Assembly: GCA_047495785.1 (NCBI GenBank)
Contig: JBLDXI010000042.1
Location: 1,364,001 to 1,428,000 of the forward strand
DNA length: 64,000 nucleotides
Source: Lepidodermella squamata
Lineage: Eukaryota; Gastrotricha
Reading direction: 5' to 3'
The position numbers and the translations under genes were made by a program. Numbering within the stretch: the stretch's first letter is position 1; every line of letters starts with the position of its first letter. Below, one piece after another: positions 12,905-23,737 of this stretch. Below the pieces are notes generated by a model. It saw only the letters and a program-made list of their open reading frames with translations. It did no database searches and was not told the DNA's origin.

Positions 12905-13177
12905 ATATATGGAGGGAACAGCGATGGTGACTACCCAGGCTGCATCAATTTTCCTCATTCGGCGGACGACAATACGGGTGTTCAAGTCACCCAAACATTG
13001 GTAAAATAATACGTCAAACATTTAGAAATTATTGAACCTCTTGCCATTATCAAGGTACTCACATCCGGCACGACTTACGCAGCTGCAACATTTGCGGAAT
13101 GCTGCGCTCTTCTTGCCAACGGTCGTATGGCATTCGGTATTGTGGGTAGGGGTTTTGATATATGTTACCGCATCTAA

Positions 13178-14203
13178 TGAAGGAAGCATCGATAATCAAT
13201 TATCAACAACCGGCGACTGAAATAATATTTGATATTACATGGACTATGAGCTATCTATCATTCTGGTAGGTAACTGTTGTTCGCTTCATTAAAACTAATG
13301 GCTCATTTGCTATTAACTAACAAATCTTAGGCCTGATGTGTAATAATGTGATTTTTTAGCGGAATTTGTTTAGTAAAAAGCATTACTTAGAGTGCTGCAA
13401 GTGCTGCTCAGTATGATCGTCTATATCTTGAATGTTTTTTTTATAAATAATCTGAAAATGGAAATCTTTCAAGACTAAGCATCCACGAGGGCATTTTGAT
13501 GAGTAATTACGATCAAGATCAACCTTAACGGATTCTATGAACGCAGAATGAAACAATTGCAGTCACCGATCTGAGGGAAAGCTCTTAGGCTGTTACACAT
13601 GTCAGTCTCAACGTGAGAAGCGCCAGAGGATCCCGACTACGGCGACCGAGTACCTCAACGACGTTAAGCAACGCCGTGGTATTGCCACGCGGTCTGCTCT
13701 CTGTTGTAGATAAATAGGTTGTCAACAAGTGGTTCAGAACTCGGGGTCGGGTGTTTCGTAGGCCATGCATCGAACCTGGCCTTATTTCTTTCGACTTTCA
13801 ACCTTCCAAAAATGCTTCAAAACTAGAAAGCGTGGAATTCGGAAAATCTGGAAAATCGGAAAGGTTGACGGAAATTGGGGCAATAACTTTTGAAGGGAGT
13901 AGTAATTTCGGCTAATTTGCTTGTATTTTTCAACATTGTCGTAGTTAATTAGGATCAAGGATCACATCTTCAGTTGAAATGCGACATGAGACGAAGTGAT
14001 TTAAGCAATGACAAGTTTTCGCTTTCAACCGCAACCAAAGCGACCAAGCAACCAAAGAAGCTTTGATAGTAGCAGTAAAATCAGCATAAAAAGCATAACA
14101 TACAACTTCATGCCTATTCGCAACACGTAAGCCGTTTCATACAACTCAATGAACACTCGACCATTCGCCCATACGTGGCATCAGTCTGCCCTTCATGAGT
14201 CGA
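13178..14203. other. Non-coding downstream flank of gene B
   Basis: It matches 22396-23330 downstream of gene C almost word for word (for example ggcctgatgtgtaata and cacgagggcatt), including the 5S-like segment. It holds a copy of the 170-bp repeat at about 14050-14190. No gene is supported. Confidence 0.6.
13594..13765. repeat. Dispersed repeat with weak 5S rRNA similarity (copy 1)
   Basis: Nearly identical to 22809-22982. On the minus strand it starts near gcctacg and contains agaccgcgtggcaatacca, close to the 3' promoter half of 5S rRNA. On the plus strand it contains gttaagcaacg, also a 5S word. The same stretch stays open for 61 codons in both copies, but this follows from sequence identity and is not evidence of a protein. 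A 5S-derived SINE remnant is possible; orientation is unclear. Confidence 0.3.
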
Positions 14204-15120
14204 GTTAAGGTGAGACAGAACGATTTAACGATGGAATACAGGGTGCGATCTTGGATTCTGTAGCTGACAGGGATGGAAAAAAATTGCTGTTTTTGCGGAA
14301 ATGACTAGTCATATCGACTAAAAAGTGAGCGGAGCGAGACAATTTTGAAGATTTTCCTTTAAAACACGCCCCAGAACCTCTCAAAATTAACGAAACAGTG
14401 GGATAAATTCTCATTTTGTTGTCTGGCCCGGCCGATCTGGGGAGGAATTGCGCGTGTTTCTCCGTTAACCAATGGATTTTGGGAATCGATGGACTGAAGC
14501 TTCGCATCGGATTGTAAGATCATTATGCCAGATCGTCCGCTACAAGATGTAATGTATTATGGAAAAAATATCAAAATCAGCTAAATTGCGGCAACATTGT
14601 TCACATAAAGTCAGATAATGTTTCGAAGAATCAGCTGCTGTGAGGAGGAGGGATAAATACTTTCTGGAGCAATATTCCTGAGCAGATGCAAATAGATTTC
14701 TATAGCTTGAAATACGAAGAAAGCAGTCATTATTTCTATTCCTTAGAATTGACACCAGCGTTTTTAACATCAGAAATTCAGTTGACACAAGAAGAGCACG
14801 AGCAGAATGAGCCTACCTGCCCGACAAAAGTTCAACTTGTAATTAATCGCCGCATCACATGACGGAATTTTTTGCAGGCCGTAAAAAACACACATAAAAT
14901 AATTTCTGAAGACGATTATTTAGTTTTTGGGAAAATCTGCTGTGAGAAAGAGCAATGGCCGACTGCGATATCGACCATTATTCCTGGGAAAATATATCGC
15001 TGTAGCTGGATGAACAGAATATCTGCCACCTGCCATTATTTCTTTCCTCTCTAATTGACGTCAGCTTTTGTAACACCATAAATCCAGGTGATACAAGAGG
15101 AGACCGGGCGGAATGAAGCT
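14204..15120. other. Non-coding partial copy of the gene upstream region
   Basis: It carries the ggtgcgatcttggattctgt block also found at 62660, the cgcatcggattgtaagat block also at 20685, and the gaccgggcggaatgaagct block, which stops at 15120 where an inverted segment begins. It looks like a third, incomplete copy of the family's upstream flank. No gene. Confidence 0.5.
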
Positions 15121-15330
15121 AAAAATGGAGCTAAATACTCCATTTTGAATCAAAGAGCTTGAGTTATTCCTTGACTTCTTAAACGGTGAAATACATAAAC
15201 GGTGTAAATGTCCTCATTCATCATAAAAAGCGATATAACACAGCTGCAGATTACGACCCGTTCTTCGGAAGGGAACTAAGAGCATTCATAGAGCATTCAT
15301 GGAGAATGTTCAACAGTTTTTAACAGTGTA
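15121..15330 (-). pseudogene. Inverted promoter and first 16 coding bases of a CPSGQSC gene
   Basis: Read on the minus strand this matches the 200 bp upstream of gene A, including cttccgaaga and ctgcagctgtgtta, and runs into ATGGAGTATTTAGCTC, then breaks at 15121. Only five codons remain, so it is a truncated copy. Confidence 0.75.
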
Positions 15331-15889
15331 CAGAAATGACAGAAGGTAAAGAAAATATCATAAATGAATATATTTTATTGTTATAAACAACAAAAGCCCG
15401 CTGTTATTTATAAATAACAGTTGCCATAACGACACTGGAGTAACGAGAATTGCCTTTGGATATGTGTTTTAAGGTTTAGGATTATTTTCATTTAACAGGT
15501 TCCTAGAGGAAAGAATTAAGCATCTTGCTGCTGCGATAGGCTATTTCCGAAAGGATTCGATGGAAGCCCCTTTTCTCTTTTACCTCTACTAGTAGTACTC
15601 TCTTAACGTTGAGACTATCAGGCATAACATCATAAAAGATCTCGAATCCTTCGAGATCTTTCATATTTATTTCAAGTTTCAAGCGGCTTCATCATGATGA
15701 AATCTGAGGAACCAACATTTTGAATTCTCCTCCATCTGTTCATACGTTCTCTATCTGGATAAAAGCCGACTATTGCTGATCTTAGAACAATGGCAGGGGA
15801 AGCCAATGTCAGTAAAATACCAAAGAAACATGGAACCGTAAGTTTCGCGTAAGTGTTATTAACTTACTGGAATTGTCTTCATTATTTAA
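15331..15889. other. Non-coding, with a 20-bp perfect palindrome and inverted repeat copy
   Basis: 15401-15420 is a perfect 20-bp palindrome (CTGTTATTTATAAATAACAG). 15566-15650 is an inverted copy of 7396-7470. 15674-15714 is the left arm of the inverted repeat that flanks fragment F. No gene. Confidence 0.55.
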
Positions 15890-16140
15890 GTTCGCCGGTG
15901 GTTGATAATTGGTCGTTGTGGTTTTCTTTTTCCTTTCATCAGCTCTTCAAGCATATCTCAAGATCGTTCGAGCCATAAATCGCTTTGCTCACCGTTTTAT
16001 ATGTCAAGGGAACTGTTTGGGTGACTTGAACAAGGGAATCGTCGGTAGAGGTATGAGGGAAATTCAAGCAAGCGGCTAAGCCACCACCATCGATGTTCGA
16101 ACCGAACACGACGTAGGGAGTTGAAGTCACAGCTGCAACA
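15890..16140 (-). pseudogene. Inverted fragment F of a CPSGQSC gene
   Basis: Read on the minus strand it matches the second half of exon 3 and the end of exon 4 of gene A (FGSNIDGGGLAACLNFPHTS, then VPLTYKTVSKAIYGS), plus its 3' flank. Intron 3 and the first part of exon 4 are missing in one deletion that joins the codons of VTQT to VPLTY. It has no start, signal peptide or Cys repeats, so it is a gene fragment. It is bracketed by inverted 41-43-bp repeats at 15674-15714 and 16146-16188. Confidence 0.8.
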
Positions 16141-16952
16141 CAGGCTGGTTCCTCAGATTTTTCATCAAGATGAAACCGCTCGAAACTTGAAATTAATAAT
16201 GGGCGGCTTCGACCATTTCAAGATTATCAGTTCTTGATTCAGGGCATCCTATCTTAATTTTAGCAAAGCTGAGTTTGGAATTGGTTTTACTCTCCAATAT
16301 TTGCTTATTTTAACATTTTCGTCATGTTATTAGTATCTTAGTTCGATTCACGATGAGAAGGAAGGATTCGGCGATGTAATTAGTTTGATTCTAATGGCAT
16401 TACAACCCACACAGCTTTGATAGTAGAAAAATCAGCGTAATAAACGTAAATTACGCCGTCAAATATATGCGCAACACGTATGCAAGTTCTCATCACACGA
16501 CGCTGCATTATGCCATTCCTGTGTAGTGATATGATTAGAGCATGAATGAAGCATGAATGATACGTTAAGCTCAATTTGTTTGGCATCATCTTTCATTATC
16601 ATTTCATAGCTTGGAGATCGAATATTAACAATTACGCGAGCAAACAAATAGATAAAATGCTACGATAGTGAGATGTCGCGTACCAACAGGTGAAAATATT
16701 GAATGTAATTGTTGGGGCCCAGACACGTAAGGAATCGGGGCTCGAGTATCGGCATTTTACAAGTCTGCGCTCGGGCCGTATGTGATGTTACTGGAAATCC
16801 TACGATTACCCTTTTTTAATTGCGCATTATTCTTGGCTAACCGATTCGCATGGAATTGTAGGATCCATGATCGATTAATATGCCGGATTAATATGCCGGA
16901 AAATATATCATTGTAGCTGAATAAACAGAGGGTCAGCCATTATTTCTGTTAT

Positions 16953-19900
16953 GGACCGATCCACGTCGCTGTCACACTTTTTGTTGAAAGTAAAATTTTG
17001 GCTAGGCTACTAAAATTATATATTTTCTTGATGCTGAGGACTTCGGCTACAATAAAATGAAAGAAAATATTCATATATCATTCGTTTGACACTGATTACG
17101 TAACTTGGAAATGAAGGTGTCAAATTAACATGATTTTCTACCTTTTTAGGCTATTTTGTAAACAGATTATCTACAAAACCATGCAACATGTGCTATTACA
17201 GTAATGTTTATGTTAATCTACAGTGTCAGAGGTGTCATCTGTCAAATTTTCACGATGTTATGATTATTTGACAAACGTCAATGCCCTGTCAAAAATTCAC
17301 TGTCAAAATTTCTCTGTCGGTGACAAAATCACCTTTCGTTCTTCCCCAAATGCTCATTTTGTGAGCTATTGAGCCAAAACATGTTTTCCAAATCCCTGAA
17401 TGAACATACTAGTGGTAGAAAATAAAATTTCAGCTGTGAAGCTTATGGAAAGAGCTGTAGACCCGTCACCGACAGAGAATCTTTACACGATGTCACGCGT
17501 TTTTAGAAATTTTTTTACTTGAAAACAATTGTAACATGTCAGCTAAAAGAACGAGGAAATGGCGCGAGAAGTTGAAGCAGGATCCAGCTAGATATGCGCA
17601 GACTCTCGCTAACGATCGTGCCTATCGTAATGAGAAAAGGAAGGAAGAGAAAGTCTCTGAAAAACGCGAGCGGCAGAAAAAGGACCGTGAACAACACCAG
17701 GCAAGCTACAACGCCAAAAAGGTAAGAGTTGAAAACTTGAATGGCCCTCTGTATAATCTAAAATATCTTTAGTTGATAAAGGAGAAAGAAGCTCAAGAAG
17801 AAGCTGAACGCCTCAAGGTAGAAGCGCAAGCGTCGGCTGTTAATGATTCTGCGTACTCATGTCGACAGCGATTCGGTCGCGACATTGCCAAGGTTATCCG
17901 CGCACTACCTGCGGATGCTCTGAAGCAACGTGCTGTTGTGAAAAAACTCGCTACGGACCAAGGGTTTTACGTCCCGCCTAAGAAATTCTACAAAGGCCGC
18001 CAGGTTTCGGATCAAGAGAAAGTCACTGTGCGGGAAATCTTTGAAGAATTCTCCAAAAATTCACCGAATCAGCGTGACATTGGAAAAGATGGAATCTTGA
18101 AGAAATTCATGGATATTACTGTGAAGGAACTGTACGGAATCTATGTTCGGCGACATGGATACCGAATGGGAAAATCTAAATTTCACAAGTTGAAACCCGA
18201 TCACATTTTGCTGAACGATCGCATCCCAAGGAATGTCTGTGTATGCGTCATCCACGAAAACATTCGTCTTCTCTGCTTGCAGCTGAACAAAATTGATAAA
18301 AAATTCCCTGTTTCCACACATGAGATGGTTGATATGGTAAGAAAATATTTAATATTTAATATGTAAATATTCTATTTATTACTTGATATTTGTGTAAGGT
18401 CACCTGCGGATCCGAGCTCAGTGAAGTGTGTGCACGCGGATTCTGTGAGAATTGCGGGATGGGCAAACTCTTGGACTTAGAAAATCGATGTTTCCCTGAA
18501 GGCGATGCTCGTTTCGACACACCGATCACTTACGAACAGTGGCAACCAACCAAAGAAAGATACATTTCGAAAAAAACAGGTTCGGCTTTCAACCCTTTTA
18601 ATCCTTTTGTTAACTGTTCAATTAAACTTATAATATTGTTTTTATTTTCAGGGGAGGAAAAAGAATGTTCGAAAATCAAGATAGTACTAATAGCAGTTTT
18701 TCTTCATCAAGCAATCGAGGACCTGAATGGAAGATTCTTGGAATTCCTCACTCACACATTCGTTAAGCGAAAACAAGCAGCTACGTTTCACCAACAGATT
18801 ACCAGTTTGCTCGAAGTGATCAAAAAGTTGTTGGGCAAGAAGCCGAACATTCGCCATATTGAAGGTTGGTCAGATGGAGCCGCGAGTCAGTTCAAGCAGC
18901 GCTTCTTTCTAGCTGCTCTAACCCTGCTATCACATGAGCTGGGCATAACCTTATCATGGAATTTCTTTGCGTCCTACCACGGCAAAGGTGCCGTGGATGG
19001 CGTTGGCGGTTTAGTCAAGTCGCGGGTTCGATCGAGGGTCAATAGCCGAATCGACGTTGTTAATGACGCGCAAAAGTTCGCATTGGTCGCCGACGAAGCC
19101 GTTCCAAAAATCGATTGTTTTTACGTTAGCCGAGATCTCATCGACCGATGCGAACCTGATGTTGGTGAAGTTAAGGGAATACCAGGGACTCAAAAACATT
19201 TCAAGTATCAGGTGATTGATCCCTATGTGTTAAGTTATTCGGCCATTTCGGAATCGAATGAATCTACTGTGCACGAGTTTCTCAGCGAAGACGCCTCACA
19301 GCGGATGCGATATCGCTCTGGAACAGCTAGCGAGGAACCAGATTCTGAGATAACATTTAACGACGTGTTGTCCAGCACCATGGTTGAACGTCCGAAATCT
19401 GCAATCGATCGTCCTAAGTCAGCGTTCAAACGCCCCGCCCCGATTCAACCACGCCCCGTCAGCTCTGCGAAGAGGCCTCAAACGGCCGTGGATTTTGATG
19501 TATCCAGTACTGATTCGGACTCGAGTGACGATATGCCACTTGGCACGAAGCGTGAATGTGCCTTATGTGAGGTCATGTGGCTTGACTGGCTCGCCAGAAA
19601 GCCACGTGGAGGCAAGAAAGCATGGCTTCAATGCCCAAGATGCCATCTCTGGTTTTGTTATGACTGCCATGGCAAGAAAAACTCGAAAAAGTTCATTTGC
19701 ACTGAGTGTAAGGAATGATTTATTTCCCTTACTAATTTCTCTGTCGGTGACAAAATTGGCTCTCTGTCGGTGACACCCTTTTTCAAGGGTCATCTCTTTG
19801 CTATGACCATTCACCCATTAAACACATGTTTTTCAATTTCTGTAAAGCATTAGCTATCTTCTGATATATAATTTTTGCTATAAACTATGATATCTGATTA

Positions 19901-20153
19901 AGGAAATTTGCTGAAATTTTTTGTTAAAAACACGTTGGACAACGATTCTCTGTCGGTGACACCCCCTTTTAGTCCACCCTGTTCGAAAATAACGATTAAT
20001 TCTTGCTTAAAATAAATTTTAAAATAAAGTATTGACCGTGACTGAATAAAAAAATGTACATTTATTAGAGTGGGTCATCTTACAGAGAAAATGGAGCGCT
20101 TCAAAGACAAAACTATTTTTACGAATCTCTGTCGGTGACGCGTGGATCGGCCC
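16953..20153 (+). mobile_element. Autonomous-type DNA transposon, 3201 bp, TSD TTAT
   Basis: The left end begins GGACCGATCCACG and the right end complement begins GGGCCGATCCACG (13 bp, one mismatch). TTAT flanks both sides (16949-16952 and 20154-20157). Removing the element and one TTAT rebuilds a site of the same length as the undisturbed repeat copies at 8504 and 15035, which confirms both ends. The subterminal regions carry six copies of CTCTGTCGGTGAC. It encodes a transposase-like gene at 17536-19718. The 4-bp duplication agrees with the Sola superfamily, but I could not confirm the family. Confidence 0.88.
17536..19718 (+). CDS. Transposase-like protein with C-terminal PHD-like finger (665 aa)
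   Basis: Model: exons 17536-17721, 17773-18336, 18399-18579 and 18652-19718 (1998 nt). Residues 1-60 are highly charged (KRERQKKDREQ), probably coiled or DNA-binding. The core carries EGWSDGAASQFKQRF and, about 35 residues on, NFFASYHGKGAVDGVGG. This pair is typical of a transposon protein seen widely in animal genomes, with acidic residues that could be catalytic. The C-terminus is a PHD-like zinc finger (CALCEVMW, then CPRCHLWFCYDCHGKKN and CTEC). From memory of relatives, a D-x-x-E-N block expected before the SDG motif is not seen, so the enzyme may be defective. The third intron (18580-18651) is in frame and could be retained. Confidence 0.75.
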
Positions 20154-21180
20154 TTATTTCTAATTGACCAAAGCCTTTGTAACACTAGAAATCCTTGTGG
20201 AAAAAAAGAGGAGACCGGGCGGAATGAAGCTCAACCACGCAGCACGAGTTTCAATAATTATTCGCCTTTTCATGGTTGGTACTAACTGCTGGATTATTTT
20301 GCGATGCTGACAGGGTGCGAAGTACAGGGGTCGCGACACCCCAGCTCCGAGACTACAACCAGAGAAAGGGTGAAAAACGACAGGGGGGCCCTTTGGTTTC
20401 TTCGGCTGGGTCCTAAAAACAAGTAGAAAACACCTCAGCTCGCGGATCCTACTTAGCACACTGCTCAAGACTCGGGTAGCAATTTCGATTGCTTTGCACT
20501 TCTGACAAAATGCTTCGGCATGAGGTTTGAGGCTGCAGTAGTTGATAAGGCACCAATGTAGAGGCCATGCACTTCAACGAAGTATGAAGTTTTAGACTTC
20601 GTAAATTCACTAGCTGAATGGCTCGTGAATTGTGCGTGTTTCTCCGTTGAGCAATGACCAATGAAAATCGATAGGCTGAAGGTTCGCATCGGATTGTGAG
20701 ATTGATCACAATGCCGGATTGTATGATTTTCCGCTGCAAGATGTAATTTATGCGACCTTGTTCCCAGATAATTTCTGGAAGAATCAACTGCTATGAGAAA
20801 AAGCGATGACCGCCTGACTGATTTACCTGAATGCAAACAGATTACTGTTGCTGAAATACAGAAAACCAGCCTTTATTTCTCAATTCTTTGTAACGTTTGT
20901 AACATCAAAAATCCAGGTGATACAACAGGAGCACGAGTAGAATTAGCTTACCTGCACAACAAAAGTTCAACTTAATTAATCGCCGCATCACATGGCGGAA
21001 TTTTTTGCAGTCCGTAGAAGCACACATGAAATAATTTTCAAAGACGATTGACAGTGACTGAAACAGCCCCATTGCGCAGTTTTTTCATGAAAAAATGTAG
21101 CTGGCTGTTGCTGCATAAGCTTGATTAACTGAAGTTGATGAGAAATTAATGCCTGGACGAGGGCGTATCTTGCGCATCAG
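20154..21180. other. Non-coding upstream flank of gene C
   Basis: It continues the repeat interrupted by the transposon (gaccgggcggaatgaagct at about 20215). It contains dispersed repeat R2 (20308-20465, with ccctttggtttcttcggct), also at 35700-35868, and the cgcatcggattgtgagat block. No coding region has support. Confidence 0.55.
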
Positions 21181-21453
21181 CAGCATAAATGATCAACCCA
21201 AAACCGAGAAGAATTTTTTTCCTTAATTAAAGTTTATTCTTAACCGGCGCACGTGTATGTTCTGAGGGTACATGAAGCGAAGCTACCAGTGATCATAGCA
21301 TTATTTTGATTTTCGCGTCTTCGAATTCTCTTCATTTTCCCCTGATGAGACCAACCACAGTTCTGTTTGAACCTTTACCGATCCCTAATATCGAGCTGAT
21401 CCTATCTCATATTTCTAGGAAAGTTCTTACGGACTCAAGCTTCTCAGTTCAAA
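21181..21453 (+). promoter_or_regulatory. Conserved upstream region of gene C
   Basis: It contains aaatgatcaaccca, ttaattaaagtttat, accggcgcacgtgtatg (CACGTG at 21250-21255) and gcgaagctaccagtgatca, matched upstream of B and E. Conservation across copies suggests promoter elements. Confidence 0.5.
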
Positions 21454-22395
21454 ATGAAATACTTGGCTCTAGCGATTCTCTTCACCGCCTGTGGCGTAGT
21501 CACAGCTTGCCCAGCTTCGACAACTACAACGCCCTGTCCGAATTCCGTAAGATCCGATAGTTCAACTGTGACTTGTCCTAATGGCCAGAGCTGTCTCACC
21601 ACGACGAACCCGTGTCCCAGCGGGCAAAGTTGCCTCGCAGCAGCAGCGGCTTGTGCAACGGGCCAGAGCTGTCAAAGCACGTCCAATCCATGCCCGAGCG
21701 GCCAGAGCTGCCTCGCGCCCACGGTCTGCCCAGGCGCAGTAAGTCCTTACTATAAGCAAGAAAAGCGAACGTTCAAATCATCTGTATAGCCAGCATTCAA
21801 GCTTTGCAAAATACCAGAAACTTCAGGCGGCCCTACTATCAAGAAGACTGATGTTCAGTTCTGCACTTCGCTCGCAGTAGATTGCAACACATACTTTTCT
21901 ACTGGCGTGGCTGTGAGTTTATTGCTTTATTGCAATACATATCATTTTGAGTGTTGACATTTTTTCAGGTTAGTGCGGCAACGTATGCAACTTTCAAGGA
22001 TTGCTGCGCTGCTCTGACACCTTCGACCAACATCAAGTACAATGCCATTTCGGGTCAAAAATCTGGCCTGGAGCCAGTTTTGGTATGCGTTGCAGCTTTA
22101 ACTTCAACTCCCTACGTCATATCCGATGATACGAACATCAATGGTGACTACGCAACCTGCTACAATTTCCCTCATTCAGGGGGCAAAACGAGTTTTCAAG
22201 TCACCCAAACATTGGTAAAATAATACGTCGAACATTTTCAAGTTATAGGTAAACTATTTTGCCATTATCTAGGTACTCACGTCCGGCACCACTTACGCAG
22301 CTGCAACATTTGCGGAATGTTGCGCCCTTATTGCCAAAAGTCCTATTTCATTCGATACTTTGGCTAACGGTTTTGATATATGTTACCGCACATAA
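21454..22395 (+). CDS. CPSGQSC-repeat secreted protein, copy C (258 aa)
   Basis: Four exons: 21454-21738, 21790-21912 (123 nt), 21969-22214 and 22273-22395, 777 nt in total. Signal peptide MKYLALAILFTACGVVTA is followed by a short Thr-rich stretch and four Cys repeats (TCPNGQSCLTT, NPCPSGQSCLA, ACATGQSCQST, NPCPSGQSCLAP). The C-terminal domain shows KLCKIPETSGG, DCCAALTPSTNIKY and, in exon 4, AECCALIAKSP, ending FDICYRT. It is intact, with canonical splice sites throughout. The fifth residue-level block (the GQSC repeats) is nearly invariant between copies while the C-terminal domain has drifted. Function unknown; secretion is a firm inference from the signal peptide. Confidence 0.82.
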
Positions 22396-23737
22396 TGAAG
22401 GAAGCATCGATAATCAATCATCAACAACCGGCGACTGGAATAATATTTGATATAACATGAACTACGAGCTATCTATCGTTTTGGTAGGTAACTGTTGTTC
22501 GCTTCATTAAAACTAATGGCTCATTTGCTATTAACTAACAAATCTTAGGCCTGATGTGTAATACTGTGATTTTTTAGCGGAATTTCTTTAGTAAAAAGCG
22601 TTACTTTGAGTGCTGCAAGTTAGCCTCAGTATGATCGTCCATAGCTTGAATGTTTTTTATAAATAATCTGAAAATGGAAATCTTTCAAGACTAAGATCCA
22701 CGAGGGCATTACGATACATAATTACGATCAAGATCAACCTTAACGGATTCTATGAATGCAGAGTGAAACAATTCCAGTCACCGATCTGAGGAAAAGCTCT
22801 TAGGCTGTTACACATGTCAGTCTCAACGTGAGAAGCGCCAGAGGATCCCGACTACGGCGACCGAGTACCTCAACGACGTTAAGCAACGCCGTGGTATTGC
22901 CACGCGGTCTGCTCTCTGTTGTAGATAAATAGGTTGTCAACAAGTGGTTCAGAACTCGGGGTCGCGTATTTCGTAGGCCATGCACTGAACCTGGCCCTAT
23001 TTCTTGTGATTTCAATCTTCCAACATGGCTTCAAAACTAGAAGGCGTTAAGTGATTCAAAAAATCTTTGACGGAAATCGCTGCCTGTTTCAATGAATTTT
23101 GAAGGGAGCTGCAATTTTAAAGCTGATTTTTTGTATTTTCCAACATTGTCGCAGTTCTTTATGATCAAGGATCATATCTTCAGTCGGGATGAGACGAAAT
23201 TATTTAAGCAGTGAAAATGTTTCGCTTCCCACCGCGTTAAGACCAAAGAAGCTTTGGTAGTAGTAAAACATGCTTATTTGAAACACTTATGCCGTTACTA
23301 CTCAATGAACACAGGAACATTCGCCCATACGTGGCAACAGTCTGCCATTCATTTTTCAGTGATACGAAAGCCTGCTCAAAACTACGCTCATATCAGCTTG
23401 TACTGCTTCAATTTATGCCTGCATTGGCTAACAATCAGCCATCAGCTGGTTTGCGCATAATTCTTGTCGGAAGTCGGAATTGAGATGTCAAACGTTTCGT
23501 CGTAATAAATTTATTCAAAATGTGATTCAAACTAAAATGTGATGTGAAATAAAATGAAATTATAATAACGTGCCTATTTGTTAATAGTTATGTAGCAATT
23601 TTTACATATTTTTTTGAAGTAAACTTTTTCGCAACTTTTTTAGGTTTTTCCAGGTTGGGATTATGGTTAGAGTTAGGATTATTTTTGAAAAAACTTTTTT
23701 ACCGAAAAGTAAGGTTGATTTGACGAGCCGACAGTTC
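22396..23737. other. Non-coding downstream flank of gene C
   Basis: It duplicates the flank of gene B up to about 23330, with the 5S-like repeat at 22809-22982 and a 170-bp repeat at 23240-23390. From about 23460 it becomes unique AT-rich sequence, ending in a word (gagccgacagttc) that also occurs at 25228. No gene. Confidence 0.55.
22809..22982. repeat. Dispersed repeat with weak 5S rRNA similarity (copy 2)
   Basis: Near-identical to 13594-13765, with only a few differences near the right end. It was duplicated along with unit C. Confidence 0.35.

Larger units (their letters stand above)
9152..13177 (+). pseudogene. CPSGQSC-repeat secreted protein, copy B, split by a transposon
   Basis: Exon 1 is 9152-9448, with signal peptide MEYLALAILVSVCAVVTA and four Cys repeats. 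Exon 2 is 9502-9624 (123 nt). Exon 3 starts at 9689 and is cut after 9842 by the inserted element 9843-12904, then resumes at 12909 and ends at 13000. Exon 4 is 13055-13177. Without the insert and one copy of the ATAT duplication, exon 3 is 246 nt, exactly as in copy C, and the frame stays open. The gene was therefore intact until a recent insertion. Unless the element is spliced out, the read-through product ends a few codons into the element (stop near 9872). Confidence 0.8.
7480..14200 (+). repeat. Segmental duplication unit B
   Basis: This block carries gene B and aligns in order with 16200-23400, which carries gene C. Shared landmarks, in order, are gcttcgaccatttcaagatt, the 170-bp repeat, the gaccgggcggaatgaagct word, the gcctggacgagggcgtatct word, the gene itself, the downstream word taggtaactgttgttcgctt, and the 5S-like repeat. 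After removing the insertion 9843-12904, about 3.7 kb of unit sequence remains. Confidence 0.75.
16200..23400 (+). repeat. Segmental duplication unit C
   Basis: Aligns in order with 7480-14200. Without the transposon 16953-20153, about 4 kb of unit sequence remains. It carries gene C, its upstream block, the downstream 5S-like repeat and two 170-bp repeat copies (about 16415-16560 and 23240-23390). Confidence 0.75.

Noticed and set aside
13585-13770. 61-codon minus-strand ORF duplicated at 22800-23015
   Set aside because: Both copies are near-identical DNA repeats, so the shared frame shows only recent duplication. No domain, signal peptide or splice context.
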